64,000 bases of DNA from Ditibartonella choladocola (lineage in GTDB: Bacteria; Pseudomonadota; Alphaproteobacteria; Rhizobiales; Rhizobiaceae): positions 1,674,001 to 1,738,000 of the forward strand of contig NZ_CP015625.1 in assembly GCF_002007565.1 (NCBI RefSeq), read 5' to 3'. This document shows positions 56,443 to 64,000 of this stretch, piece after piece (the first letter of the stretch is position 1; every line of letters starts with the position of its first letter). The translations under genes were made by a program, and so were the position numbers. The notes below the pieces were generated by a model that did no database searches, was not told the origin of the DNA, and saw only the letters and a list, made by a program, of their open reading frames with translations.

Positions 56443-56531
56443 AGACGTTATTGTAGAAGTCGACCGGGAGGTGGCCGAGGGGCGGCTAAATCCACTGCAA
56501 AATTTTGCGCGGTCGATCAGAGGGAGGCTTC

Positions 56532-57875
56532 ATGGCTTACAAAATCGAACAATTGAAACAACCACGTCCTCATCGCGCGTTTTACAAAGTCCTTTATATT
56601 CAAGTATTATTCGCAATTGTTTGCGGTATTTTGCTTGGATATTTTTATCCGGATGTTGGCGCATCTTTGAAGCCGTTGGGTGACGCCTTTATCAAATTGG
56701 TCAAGATGATTATTGCTCCGGTTATCTTCTTGACCATTGTGAGCGGCATTGCCGGCATGAGCGACCTGAAAAAAGTCGGCCGTGTTGCGGGAAAATGTAT
56801 GCTTTACTTCTTGACCTTCTCGACATTGGCATTGATCGTCGGCCTTGTTATCGGAAATGTTCTGCAACCGGGCGCGGGCATGCATATTGATCCGGCGTCG
56901 CTCGATACCGCGGCAGTTAAAGTTTACGCTGAAAAAGCCCACGATTCGTCGATCGTCAAATTTTTGATGAATATCATTCCGTCAACCGTCGTGTCGGCTT
57001 TTGCAGAAGGTGACATTCTTCAAGTTTTGTTCTTCTCGATTCTGTTCGGCATTGCGCTTGGATCAGTAGGCGAACGCGGCAAGCCCATTCTGGATTTCAT
57101 CCATGCATTGTCGACGCCGATTTTCAAACTGGTTGCCATTCTGATGAAGGCTGCTCCCATTGGCGCTTTCGGTGCGATGGCTTTCACTATCGGAAAATAC
57201 GGTATCGGCTCGGTCATTAATCTGTTCTTTCTGGTGGCAACCTTCTACATCACGTCGATTCTGTTTGTTGTAGTTATTCTGGGCGCGGTGTGCCGTTACA
57301 ACGGTATTTCGATCTTCAGAGTGATCCGCTACATCAAAGATGAATTGTTGCTGGTTCTCGGTACATCCTCGTCCGAAGCTGCGTTGCCAACCTTGATGGA
57401 AAAGATGGAAAAGGCCGGTGCGAAGAAGTCGGTTGTCGGGCTGGTTATTCCGACCGGTTATTCATTCAACCTTGACGGCACCAATATCTATATGACTTTG
57501 GCCACATTGTTTATCGCCCAGGCTTTGGATATTAATCTGACACTCGAACATCAGATCCTTATTCTGGTCGTGGCTATGATTTCATCGAAGGGGGCAGCCG
57601 GTGTTACCGGTGCGGGCTTCATTACTCTTGCGGCAACTCTTGGAGCCGTTCCGGCTATTCCGGTTGCCGGTATGGCTATTATTCTCGGTATTGACCGTTT
57701 CATGTCGGAGTGCCGCGCATTAACCAATCTCGTCGGCAATGCGGTTGCCTGTATCGTTGTTGCACGTTGGGAAAACGAACTTGATACTGTTCAGCTCCAT
57801 AAAGTTCTGGGTGGCCACGAACATCAACATGGTCACCACCATGTCGAGGCACCGAAAAGCGAAGAAGCGAACTGA
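56532..57875 (+). CDS. dctA: C4-dicarboxylate transport protein DctA
   Basis: A 447-residue symporter of the DAACS family for succinate, fumarate and malate. Features are the opening [47 protein letters not shown], the serine-rich loop [21 protein letters not shown] and the tip [16 protein letters not shown], followed by [19 protein letters not shown]. The C-terminal tail is histidine-rich ([13 protein letters not shown]). GGGAGG a few bases upstream supports ATG 56532. A sigma-54-type promoter and a strong terminator frame the gene. Confidence 0.96.
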   Translation: MAYKIEQLKQPRPHRAFYKVLYIQVLFAIVCGILLGYFYPDVGASLKPLGDAFIKLVKMIIAPVIFLTIVSGIAGMSDLKKVGRVAGKCMLYFLTFSTLALIVGLVIGNVLQPGAGMHIDPASLDTAAVKVYAEKAHDSSIVKFLMNIIPSTVVSAFAEGDILQVLFFSILFGIALGSVGERGKPILDFIHALSTPIFKLVAILMKAAPIGAFGAMAFTIGKYGIGSVINLFFLVATFYITSILFVVVILGAVCRYNGISIFRVIRYIKDELLLVLGTSSSEAALPTLMEKMEKAGAKKSVVGLVIPTGYSFNLDGTNIYMTLATLFIAQALDINLTLEHQILILVVAMISSKGAAGVTGAGFITLAATLGAVPAIPVAGMAIILGIDRFMSECRALTNLVGNAVACIVVARWENELDTVQLHKVLGGHEHQHGHHHVEAPKSEEAN

Positions 57876-57912
57876 CAATGTTCAGTTCGTCGCATGAGAC
57901 GATATGTCGATT

Positions 57913-57945
57913 AAAAGCCCCTTTTTCGGGGCTTTTATTTTTTGG
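57913..57945 (+). terminator. Rho-independent terminator after dctA
   Basis: AAAAGCCCC (57913-57921) and GGGGCTTTT (57928-57936) form a perfect stem with a 6-base loop, followed by ATTTTTT. Confidence 0.9.
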
Positions 57946-57995
57946 TGCTTTTATTTTTTCGGCGCTTGTATTTTTTCAGCGCTTTTATTTTTGGC
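57928..57995 (+). repeat. Tandem copies of the terminator tail (16-17 bp units)
   Basis: The terminator half GGGGCTTTTATTTTTT is followed by three diverged copies (GGTGCTTTTATTTTTT, GGCGCTTGTATTTTTT, AGCGCTTTTATTTTTG). The duplication has spread from the terminator arm. Confidence 0.85.
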
Positions 57996-58000
57996 AATCA

Positions 58001-58048
58001 GCGATCAATCCCTGCCGCGATCACCCCCTGCCCCGATCAATTCATGCC
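58001..58048 (+). repeat. 16-bp tandem repeat, three units
   Basis: GCGATCAATCCCTGCC, GCGATCACCCCCTGCC and CCGATCAATTCATGCC at 58001, 58017 and 58033. It lies just beyond the previous repeat in the gap between dctA and the DUF2853 gene. Confidence 0.85.
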
Positions 58049-58176
58049 CAATTGACCGTAAAACCTATGTCGGGTGGATTTGGCTATTCCGGTAGATATT
58101 ATGGTTAACCGCTTGAGCCGGCAGAATATAGATTCCGCTTTTTTGGACTATCTCGCACAGGCTTTGCCGTGGCCCG

Positions 58177-58482
58177 TCAGACCTTGCTCAAAAGACCCAG
58201 TTCTTTTGCAACAAAGTAATAAAAAGTGACTCGATTTTTCATATATTCACCTTTCAGCAAATCGGCAACCTTTGTGACTGCCTGTTTGCTCTTTTCGGCA
58301 TCTGCACCAAGTTTTTCCGCTGCCCATTTTGCCACGCGTTGAAGCTCTGCCTCGTCGGTTGCTGCAACTTCTGAAGCGTCGCGGTTTTGTAACGCAAGCG
58401 ATAAACGGTTTTCCAATCGTTTAATTGCTGTTTCATCCGGATTTCTGTCATATTTTTTGATCTGGTCGAGGTGTTTTGTCAT
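58177..58482 (-). CDS. DUF2853 family protein
   Basis: A 101-residue helical protein with the family pattern KYDRNPDETAIKRLENRLSLALQNRDASEVAATDEAELQRV split over residues 8-48, and the C-terminal NRVTFYYFVAKELGLL. The family is small, conserved and of unknown function. AGGAG ten bases upstream supports the ATG at 58482; the longer frame to 58593 would extend it with unrelated sequence. Confidence 0.8.
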   Translation of the reverse strand: MTKHLDQIKKYDRNPDETAIKRLENRLSLALQNRDASEVAATDEAELQRVAKWAAEKLGADAEKSKQAVTKVADLLKGEYMKNRVTFYYFVAKELGLLSKV

Positions 58483-58599
58483 CGGTTTCAGGCTCCTGTC
58501 GATTAAATGTCCGCTTAACAGTAAAACAGCGGGGAATTTCCCACTTGTTTTATGGGCTATGAATTGAATTTGGATGTTTGACCGTTTTTCCATTCATTC

Positions 58600-58652
58600 A
58601 AACATCACTGTTTATGAAATAGAGCCAAACATCACTGTTTATGAGATAGAGC
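58600..58652. repeat. 27-bp tandem duplication
   Basis: Two units (58600-58626 and 58627-58652) share AAACATCACTGTTTATGA and differ at one or two places. They lie just upstream of the tmRNA gene and could overlap its promoter. Confidence 0.9.
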
Positions 58653-58699
58653 GCGAAAAAGTTAGACAACCCCCTTTCCACCGCCAATTGATTTACCTA

Positions 58700-59030
58700 T
58701 ATTGGCTTTGCTGGCTTGCCAGCTATGGTAATAAATGGACAGTGTAATAAACCCATTGGACCCGGGGGCGGTACCCGGCGCCTCCACCACAATGAAAAGG
58801 CGAAGTAATTTTCCTAGCGTTTTCATTATGAAGGGGGCGAAACAGGATCGACAAGGGCGTAAAGATTGCTCTTTTACCCGGCATTGTACCACCGTTATCG
58901 GGCTAAATAAGTAGTTGCAAATGACAACTATGCGGAAGCTCGTCTCGCTGCTTAATTGCGGCGCGAACGCTTCAAATCAAGTCTTGGGCCTTCGCCGGTC
59001 CAAGCGGGGTTCGGAGGCACCTGGCAACAG
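58700..59030 (+). ncRNA. ssrA: tmRNA, circularly permuted two-piece form
   Basis: The acceptor piece comes first: a T-arm CCGGG-loop-CCCGG, then CGCCTCC and A-CCA (58787-58789). The coding piece follows, its 5' strand GGGGGCG (58833-58839) pairing with CGCCTCC, and then AAACAGGATCGACAAGGGCG. The spacer between has AATGAAAA/TTTTCATT arms and would be removed. The tag reads GCA AAT GAC ... GCT TAA at 58917-58955, encoding ANDNYAEARLAA. This permuted arrangement is characteristic of alphaproteobacteria. tmRNA rescues stalled ribosomes and marks the product for ClpXP. Outer ends are approximate. Confidence 0.95.
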
Positions 59031-59286
59031 AAGCCTTCACTTTTTTACTCGACATTTTTGAAAGTTTGCCGCGATTTTCTTGCAAGAATTTATCTTCAAG
59101 GCGCATTCACTCAAAAATGCCATTCTCTATTGTGTCGGTAATCGGGTCTCAAGCGCATCATTGTTGATATTTACGAAAAAAAATTGAGAAGATTGTGATT
59201 GCCTCATTGCATTAAGAACGGCTACACTGCATTAAGGTTGAGTGCCAAATTTGCATAAACTACGTCGCAGAAGGAACAGGTTTTCA

Positions 59287-59868
59287 ATGGTTCACGATCA
59301 GATCCGTTATGACATTCTCGTGCAGGATGCGTTGCGCAGTGTTATTCGCAAAGTATTATCCGAAGTGGCGAAGGCCGGCCTTCCAGGTGACCATCATTTT
59401 TTTATAACCTTTCTTACAAACGCTCCTGGTGTGAAAATATCGTCACGCCTGAAAGAACGTTATCCCGAACAAATGACGATTGTTTTGCAACACCAATTTT
59501 GGGATTTGAACGTTTCCGAAAGTGGTTTTGAAGTGAGCCTCTCATTTGGCGATGTGCCGGAAAGGCTGGTCATCCCCTTCTCGGCCGTTCAAGTATTCTA
59601 TGACCCGACAGCAGCCTTTGAAGCGGCCTTTGATCTCGCATCCGACCAGCCGAAAAGCGACAATGACAGCCCCGAAGTCAAGGCTGTCACAAACGAAACC
59701 AAAGGCGGCGAGCTTGCACATATCGGTGACAAAAAAGATAAGAAAAAATCGCCGGTCAAATTGAAGCAGCATACAAAGGCCGCAGACGAAACGGATAAAT
59801 CGCCTAAGAAAGAAAAGGAACCGTCGTCTGCCAACGTTGTTTCGCTTGACGCGTTCCGGAAAAAATAA
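59287..59868 (+). CDS. sspB: ClpXP adaptor SspB (alphaproteobacterial type)
   Basis: A 193-residue adaptor that binds ssrA-tagged proteins and brings them to ClpXP. The N-terminal domain (about 1-115) has the alpha-type pattern IRYDILVQDALRSVIRKVL, HHFFITFLTNAPGVKIS, LKERYPEQMTIVLQHQFWDL and LSFGDVPERLVIPFSAVQVFYDPT. A long charged linker (Lys/Asp/Glu-rich, 130-185) leads to the ClpX-binding tail (NVVSLDAFRKK). The gene begins about 255 bp after the tmRNA. The ATG at 59287 is preferred (AGGTTTTCA before it). Confidence 0.94.
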   Translation: MVHDQIRYDILVQDALRSVIRKVLSEVAKAGLPGDHHFFITFLTNAPGVKISSRLKERYPEQMTIVLQHQFWDLNVSESGFEVSLSFGDVPERLVIPFSAVQVFYDPTAAFEAAFDLASDQPKSDNDSPEVKAVTNETKGGELAHIGDKKDKKKSPVKLKQHTKAADETDKSPKKEKEPSSANVVSLDAFRKK

Positions 59869-59878
59869 GGCTTTTTAA

Positions 59879-60070
59879 ATGGCTGAATTGGTCAATTTAA
59901 GGCAATTTCGTAAACAGAAAAAACGTCAGTCGGAAGAAAAGCAGGCAACCGAAAATCGTATTCTATTCGGGCGCACAAAAATCGAACGCCAATTCGATGA
60001 CCGGAAAAAACAGAAAACAGACGGATTTCTTGATTTAAGAAGAATTACCCGCGACAAAGATGAAGAATGA
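59879..60070 (+). CDS. DUF4169 family small protein
   Basis: A 63-residue, strongly charged protein: MAELVNLRQFRKQKKRQ, then ENRILFGRTK and a basic C-terminal half. This is the usual form of DUF4169, found in alphaproteobacteria with no known function. It begins 10 bp after sspB and overlaps the next gene by 11 bp, so the three form an operon. Confidence 0.85.
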   Translation: MAELVNLRQFRKQKKRQSEEKQATENRILFGRTKIERQFDDRKKQKTDGFLDLRRITRDKDEE

Positions 60071-60326
60071 AACTCCCGCCTCTATCGCCAGCATTGACTG
60101 GCTTAAGGCGCGGCCTAGAAAATTGTCCGTGCGCATAGATGGACATGCAACAAGCATATCGCTCGAACAAGCCTATATTGATATTTTATTGCAAGAAGCG
60201 GAAAAAAGGGAACTTTCCTTTGCCGGAATTGTCACGCTGATAGATGAAGCAAGGCCGGCGGAAATCAATCTTTCAGCGGCGTTGCGTCTCTTTGCTTTGA
60301 AACTGGTGCAAAATTCCGACATTTGA
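60060..60326 (+). CDS. Ribbon-helix-helix (RHH_4-type) protein
   Basis: An 88-residue protein whose central region RKLSVRIDGHATSISLEQAYIDILLQEAEKRELSFAGIVTLIDEARPAEINLSAALRLFALKLV, taken in parts, matches the RHH_4 family (beta strand, then two helices). Such proteins may bind DNA as dimers, though this family is often described as arylsulfate sulfotransferase-linked only by name. It overlaps the DUF4169 gene. Confidence 0.85.
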   Translation: MKNETPASIASIDWLKARPRKLSVRIDGHATSISLEQAYIDILLQEAEKRELSFAGIVTLIDEARPAEINLSAALRLFALKLVQNSDI

Positions 60327-60613
60327 AAAACCGTTTTACGACCGCAATTTTTTATAAAAAAGTTTCCAATCAGCTTTGCTATTATCTGCATTGGAACACC
60401 GGTTGCCGGATGAATTTTGCTGAAACCTGCGTTTCAAACCATTCAAGCCGGTTTGCGTTAAAATGGTGCAGTTTTTCAGTTTCAAAGTAAAAATGTATTA
60501 TTTTTTACCAAAATTTGACAATAACCATTACTTACCGCTTTTTATCGTTTATATTTTAACCGATTTGAACAAACCGACTTGATAGAAGAGTGCCAACCGT
60601 CTAACTCAACGCT

Positions 60614-61720
60614 ATGGAACATTTTGCCGATTCAGACAGTGCTTTACCGCCTTTGAAAGACCCGCAATTTTTAACTGAATTTGTGGCCTTGATGGTATTG
60701 AAACGCGATGTTTTCTCTGAAACGCGGGTCGGCTATTTTGCTGACGAACCGCATAAACGCGTTATCCGTCGCATTGTTACGGCTGCGCCAAAATGGTCAC
60801 GCCCGCTTGCCTGGATATTGGCACGAAGAGAAATAAGGGCATTAAAAAAAGTCCGCGGGCTTGAAGGTGTGCCGCAACTCATTGCCGTTGATAAAGACGG
60901 GCTTTATCGTTCCTGGAGCGAGGGAACGCCATTGCATCTCGCGCGGCCGAACAAACCCGAATTTTACCTGAGCGCATTCAAACTCCTGCGCAATCTGCGG
61001 CGAATGGGTATTACCCACAATGATTTGGCAAAACCGCAAAACTGGTTGATGACGAATGACGGGAAAGCCTCGATTATCGACTTTCAGTTGGCTAGCGTAC
61101 ACAAGCATCGCGGCGCTCTCTACCGCTATTTTGCCTATGAGGATTTCCGCCATCTTATCAAACAAAAAAGAAGTTTTGCGCCGGAACTCATGACGCCCAC
61201 GGAAAAGCGGATACTGAAAAACCGCTCCTGGCCGTCGCGACTTTGGTTGGCAACAGGCAAACGTGTCTATAATTTTATAACCAAAGATATGTTCAATTGG
61301 TCGGATGGAGATGGTACCGGCGACCGCATCCAGCATCAGGGGCCGGCCATACGGAATCTTTTGAAAAATAACCCCGATATTGGTGATATTGCGCTTGCGA
61401 CATATTCGCTTCCTGCAAAAGGTGTCGGGCTTTATGTTTTTGTTGAATCTGACAAACTTGACGAACAAGCCGTTCGCAATCTTCTTAAAGATCAGAAAAT
61501 TGAATCGCTTCAGGTTGTGCATCAATTGCCGAAGCGTGAAGATGGTTCGATCCGCGAAGACATTATAAAACTTGTCGCCATGAACGAGCTTAATGATCTT
61601 GTCGCGTTGATTAAAAGAGAGCCGGAGTTGAAACCGGTTGTTGCGCCGATTATAGACAACCGGAAGAATTTGACCGACCGTCGCGTCTATCAATATGAAG
61701 TGCAACGTAAAAAAAAGTGA
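60614..61720 (+). CDS. Kinase-like protein with a C-terminal AMP-binding-enzyme-type domain
   Basis: A 368-residue protein. The first part (about 60-200) resembles RIO/ABC1-type serine-threonine kinases: THNDLAKPQNWL at 134-145 gives the catalytic Asp and Asn, and IIDFQLA at 154-160 replaces the usual DFG. No typical glycine loop is seen. The C-terminal part (about 270-365), with GVGLYVFVESDKLDEQ, VVHQLPKREDGSIREDIIKLVAMN, resembles the small C-terminal domain of acyl-CoA synthetases. Proteins of this kind occur in Rhizobiales as predicted kinases of unknown target. It stands alone before the helicase gene. Confidence 0.7.
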   Translation: MEHFADSDSALPPLKDPQFLTEFVALMVLKRDVFSETRVGYFADEPHKRVIRRIVTAAPKWSRPLAWILARREIRALKKVRGLEGVPQLIAVDKDGLYRSWSEGTPLHLARPNKPEFYLSAFKLLRNLRRMGITHNDLAKPQNWLMTNDGKASIIDFQLASVHKHRGALYRYFAYEDFRHLIKQKRSFAPELMTPTEKRILKNRSWPSRLWLATGKRVYNFITKDMFNWSDGDGTGDRIQHQGPAIRNLLKNNPDIGDIALATYSLPAKGVGLYVFVESDKLDEQAVRNLLKDQKIESLQVVHQLPKREDGSIREDIIKLVAMNELNDLVALIKREPELKPVVAPIIDNRKNLTDRRVYQYEVQRKKK

Positions 61721-61795
61721 TTTTCCGATCATTTTCGTGTTAAAGCGTCAAGTCTGGCCTAGCAGAAAATATCTTGAACCATTAGATTGGTGATA

Positions 61796-64000
61796 ATGAG
61801 CGATTTTCCTGACGATATACCATTTTTTGATGACGAACCGAGAAAGCCGGAAGAGCAGCCTGACACGTCGCAGCACGAGGGCGGCAGCGGCTTGGCATCG
61901 CGCGCCATGGCGGCGCGTCGCAATGCAAAGGCCGATTATCTTGAAAAGCTCAACCCTGAACAACGCCTTGCTGTAACAACTACGGAAGGTCCCGTTCTGG
62001 TGCTCGCCGGTGCAGGCACGGGAAAAACGCGGGTTCTCACCACACGCATTGCCCATATTTTACGGCTTGGCCTTGCTTATCCAAGCCAGATTCTGGCGGT
62101 CACATTCACCAATAAAGCCGCACGTGAAATGAAAAACCGTATTGGTGAACTGGTGGGTGGCGCGGTTGAAGGTATGCCGTGGCTTGGCACTTTCCACTCG
62201 ATCGGGGTAAAAATTCTTCGTCGCCACGCAGAACTTGTCGGTCTCAACAGCAATTTCACCATTCTTGATACCGATGATGTGATAAGGCTTATCAAACAGC
62301 TCATTCAGGCTGAAGGGCTTGACGACAAAAGATGGCCGGCACGTAGTTTTGCCAATATGATTGATGGCTGGAAAAACCGTGGTCTTGCACCCGATCAGAT
62401 ACCCGAAGGTGATGCCCGTTCTTTCGGCAATGGTAAAGGGCGCGAGCTTTACCGCGCCTATCAGGAACGCCTGCAAACACTGAATGCCTGTGATTTCGGC
62501 GATTTATTGTTGCACCCTATTCATATTTTTCAAAAAAACGCTGATGTTTTGCGCGAATATCATAAAAAATTCCGTTACATTCTGGTCGACGAATATCAGG
62601 ATACCAATACTGCACAATATTTGTGGTTAAGGCTATTGGCGCAACGCCCTGCCGGTGAAACTGTCAATCTTTGTTGCGTGGGTGATGACGACCAATCCAT
62701 TTACGGTTGGCGCGGCGCAGAAATTGATAATATTTTGCGTTTTGAAAAAGACTTTCCCGGTGCGACTGTTATTCGTCTTGAACGCAATTACCGCTCGACT
62801 TCCCATATTCTGGGAGCCGCATCCTATCTGATTGCCCATAATGAAGGCCGTTTGGGTAAAACGCTTTTTACCGATAATAAAACGGAAAATGACCAGAAGG
62901 TCAAAGTCCATGCAGCCTGGGATTCAGAAGAGGAAGCGCGCGCTATTGGTGAAGAAATCGAGCAATTGCAACATCAGGGTCTTGCTTTGAATGACATTGC
63001 CATTCTGGTTCGCGCATCTTTCCAGATGCGTGAATTTGAAGACCGGTTTGTCACACTGGGGCTTAATTATCGCGTTATCGGTGGCCCGCGTTTTTATGAG
63101 CGGCAAGAAATTCGCGATGCGCTCGCCTATTTCCGTGTTGTTGCACAGCCTTCCGACGATCTCGCTTTCGAGCGTATTATCAATACACCGAAGCGCGGCC
63201 TTGGTGAAGCGACCGTTCGTCAAATCCACGATACAGCCCGCGCCCGCAACGAGCCTATGCTTAAAGCCGCTCAGGAAATGGTTGAAACCGACGAATTGAA
63301 GCCCAAAGCCAGAAGTTCTTTAAGAAAACTCGTCGAAGATTTCCGCCGTTGGCAGAACATGCTTGATAATACTCCCCATACCGAACTTGCAGAAATTATT
63401 CTGGATGAATCGGGCTATACGGCCATGTGGCAGGCAGACCGTTCTGCCGAGGCACCGGGGCGGCTTGAAAACCTGAAAGAACTTATCCATTCCATGGAAG
63501 ATTTCGAGAGTTTGAGAAGTTTTCTTGAACATATCTCGCTGGTTATGGATACCGAAAAAAATGAGGATATGGATGCGGTCAATATCATGACCTTGCATTC
63601 GGCCAAAGGGCTGGAATTTAACACCGTATTTTTGCCCGGTTGGGAAGAAGGACTGTTTCCCCATCAACGTTCGCTTGATGAAGGTGGGCGCTCCGGTCTC
63701 GAAGAAGAGCGGCGCCTTGCTTATGTCGGCCTTACCCGCGCAAAAGAAAATCTGCATATCTGGTTTGTCTCGAACCGGCGTATTCACGGCTTATGGCAAT
63801 CGACAATTCCGTCGCGTTTTCTTGATGAGCTGCCCAACGAACATGTCGAAGTTGCCGAAGTCGAAACATCCTATGGCGGTTATGGGCAATCGCGCTTTGA
63901 TCGTCACGAGCCGTTCCAGAATAATTATTCAACACCCGGCTGGCAGAGAGCAAAAAAGAACGCAACCGAAGCGACACGCACCAATTGGGGCAACCGTTCG
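61796..64000 (+). CDS. uvrD: UvrD/PcrA-type DNA helicase (3' end outside the window)
   Basis: The first 735 codons of a superfamily 1A helicase that unwinds DNA 3' to 5' in repair. Motifs appear in order: LNPEQRLAV and AGAGTGKT (I), GTFHSIG (Ia), VDEYQDTN (II), CVGDDDQSIYGWRG (III), LERNYRST (IV), TLHSAKGLEF (V) and VGLTRAKE (VI). The protein begins with an acidic tail of about 50 residues (SDFPDDIPFFDDEP). The frame is open at the window edge, so the end is not seen. GGTGATA lies before the ATG. Confidence 0.94.
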   Translation, partial: MSDFPDDIPFFDDEPRKPEEQPDTSQHEGGSGLASRAMAARRNAKADYLEKLNPEQRLAVTTTEGPVLVLAGAGTGKTRVLTTRIAHILRLGLAYPSQILAVTFTNKAAREMKNRIGELVGGAVEGMPWLGTFHSIGVKILRRHAELVGLNSNFTILDTDDVIRLIKQLIQAEGLDDKRWPARSFANMIDGWKNRGLAPDQIPEGDARSFGNGKGRELYRAYQERLQTLNACDFGDLLLHPIHIFQKNADVLREYHKKFRYILVDEYQDTNTAQYLWLRLLAQRPAGETVNLCCVGDDDQSIYGWRGAEIDNILRFEKDFPGATVIRLERNYRSTSHILGAASYLIAHNEGRLGKTLFTDNKTENDQKVKVHAAWDSEEEARAIGEEIEQLQHQGLALNDIAILVRASFQMREFEDRFVTLGLNYRVIGGPRFYERQEIRDALAYFRVVAQPSDDLAFERIINTPKRGLGEATVRQIHDTARARNEPMLKAAQEMVETDELKPKARSSLRKLVEDFRRWQNMLDNTPHTELAEIILDESGYTAMWQADRSAEAPGRLENLKELIHSMEDFESLRSFLEHISLVMDTEKNEDMDAVNIMTLHSAKGLEFNTVFLPGWEEGLFPHQRSLDEGGRSGLEEERRLAYVGLTRAKENLHIWFVSNRRIHGLWQSTIPSRFLDELPNEHVEVAEVETSYGGYGQSRFDRHEPFQNNYSTPGWQRAKKNATEATRTNWGNRS

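Noticed and set aside
56402..56683. Frame beginning before dctA
   Set aside because: It contains the sigma-54 promoter element and runs into dctA out of frame.

Overview
The window is chromosomal DNA of a moderately AT-rich alphaproteobacterium, most likely of the order Hyphomicrobiales (Rhizobiales). Evidence is the circularly permuted two-piece tmRNA with tag ANDNYAEARLAA, an alpha-type SspB, a BA14K-family surface protein, DUF992, DUF4169 and RHH_4 proteins, and a fused SecDF. The low GC and a paa cluster suggest a host-associated lineage such as the Bartonellaceae-like insect gut symbionts. That placement is inference.

Layout. 1-13200: tRNA-Leu(UAA), a small secreted protein and MscS-type channel, SecDF, a CPA2 antiporter plus a UPF0104-type membrane protein, a frameshifted MfnB-like/FolB fusion, an FMN reductase, a TerC/CBS/CorC protein and tRNA-Lys(CUU). 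13200-20500: an accessory region with a siderophore-type MFS exporter/importer and a frameshifted TonB-dependent receptor divergent from a TetR regulator, then an IS3 remnant, an unknown 213-residue gene and a second, partial copy of the tetR 3' end. 21000-32900: phenylacetate catabolism (paaGIK on the minus strand; paaZ, paaX, paaABCDE, an extra PaaA/PaaC-like protein and a TetR regulator on the plus strand). 33600-43900: a minus-strand operon that looks built for hydroxycinnamates and phenylglyoxylate (feruloyl-CoA hydratase/lyase, NDP-forming acyl-CoA ligase, acyl-CoA dehydrogenase, benzoylformate decarboxylase, aromatic aldehyde dehydrogenase, AAHS transporter), divergent from a MarR regulator. 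44200-57900: cobalamin riboswitch and metE, PhzF-family protein, DUF992, BA14K, ilvC with a TetR gene, kup, pdxJ, a SpoIIAA-like protein, and dctA behind a sigma-54-type promoter. 58100-64000: DUF2853, tmRNA followed by sspB, DUF4169, an RHH protein, a kinase-like protein and the start of a UvrD/PcrA helicase that runs off the end.

How it works together. The two aromatic clusters feed central metabolism: phenylacetate is CoA-activated, epoxidised, isomerised and ring-opened, while side-chain shortening of plant phenolics produces aromatic aldehydes that one dehydrogenase would oxidise. paaF, paaH and paaJ for the last steps of the paa pathway are not here. Palindromic operators are visible beside the regulators.

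Two genes are broken by what looks like loss of one base in a G/C homopolymer. Short tandem duplications (12-27 bp units) are scattered through at least ten sites, mostly between genes.
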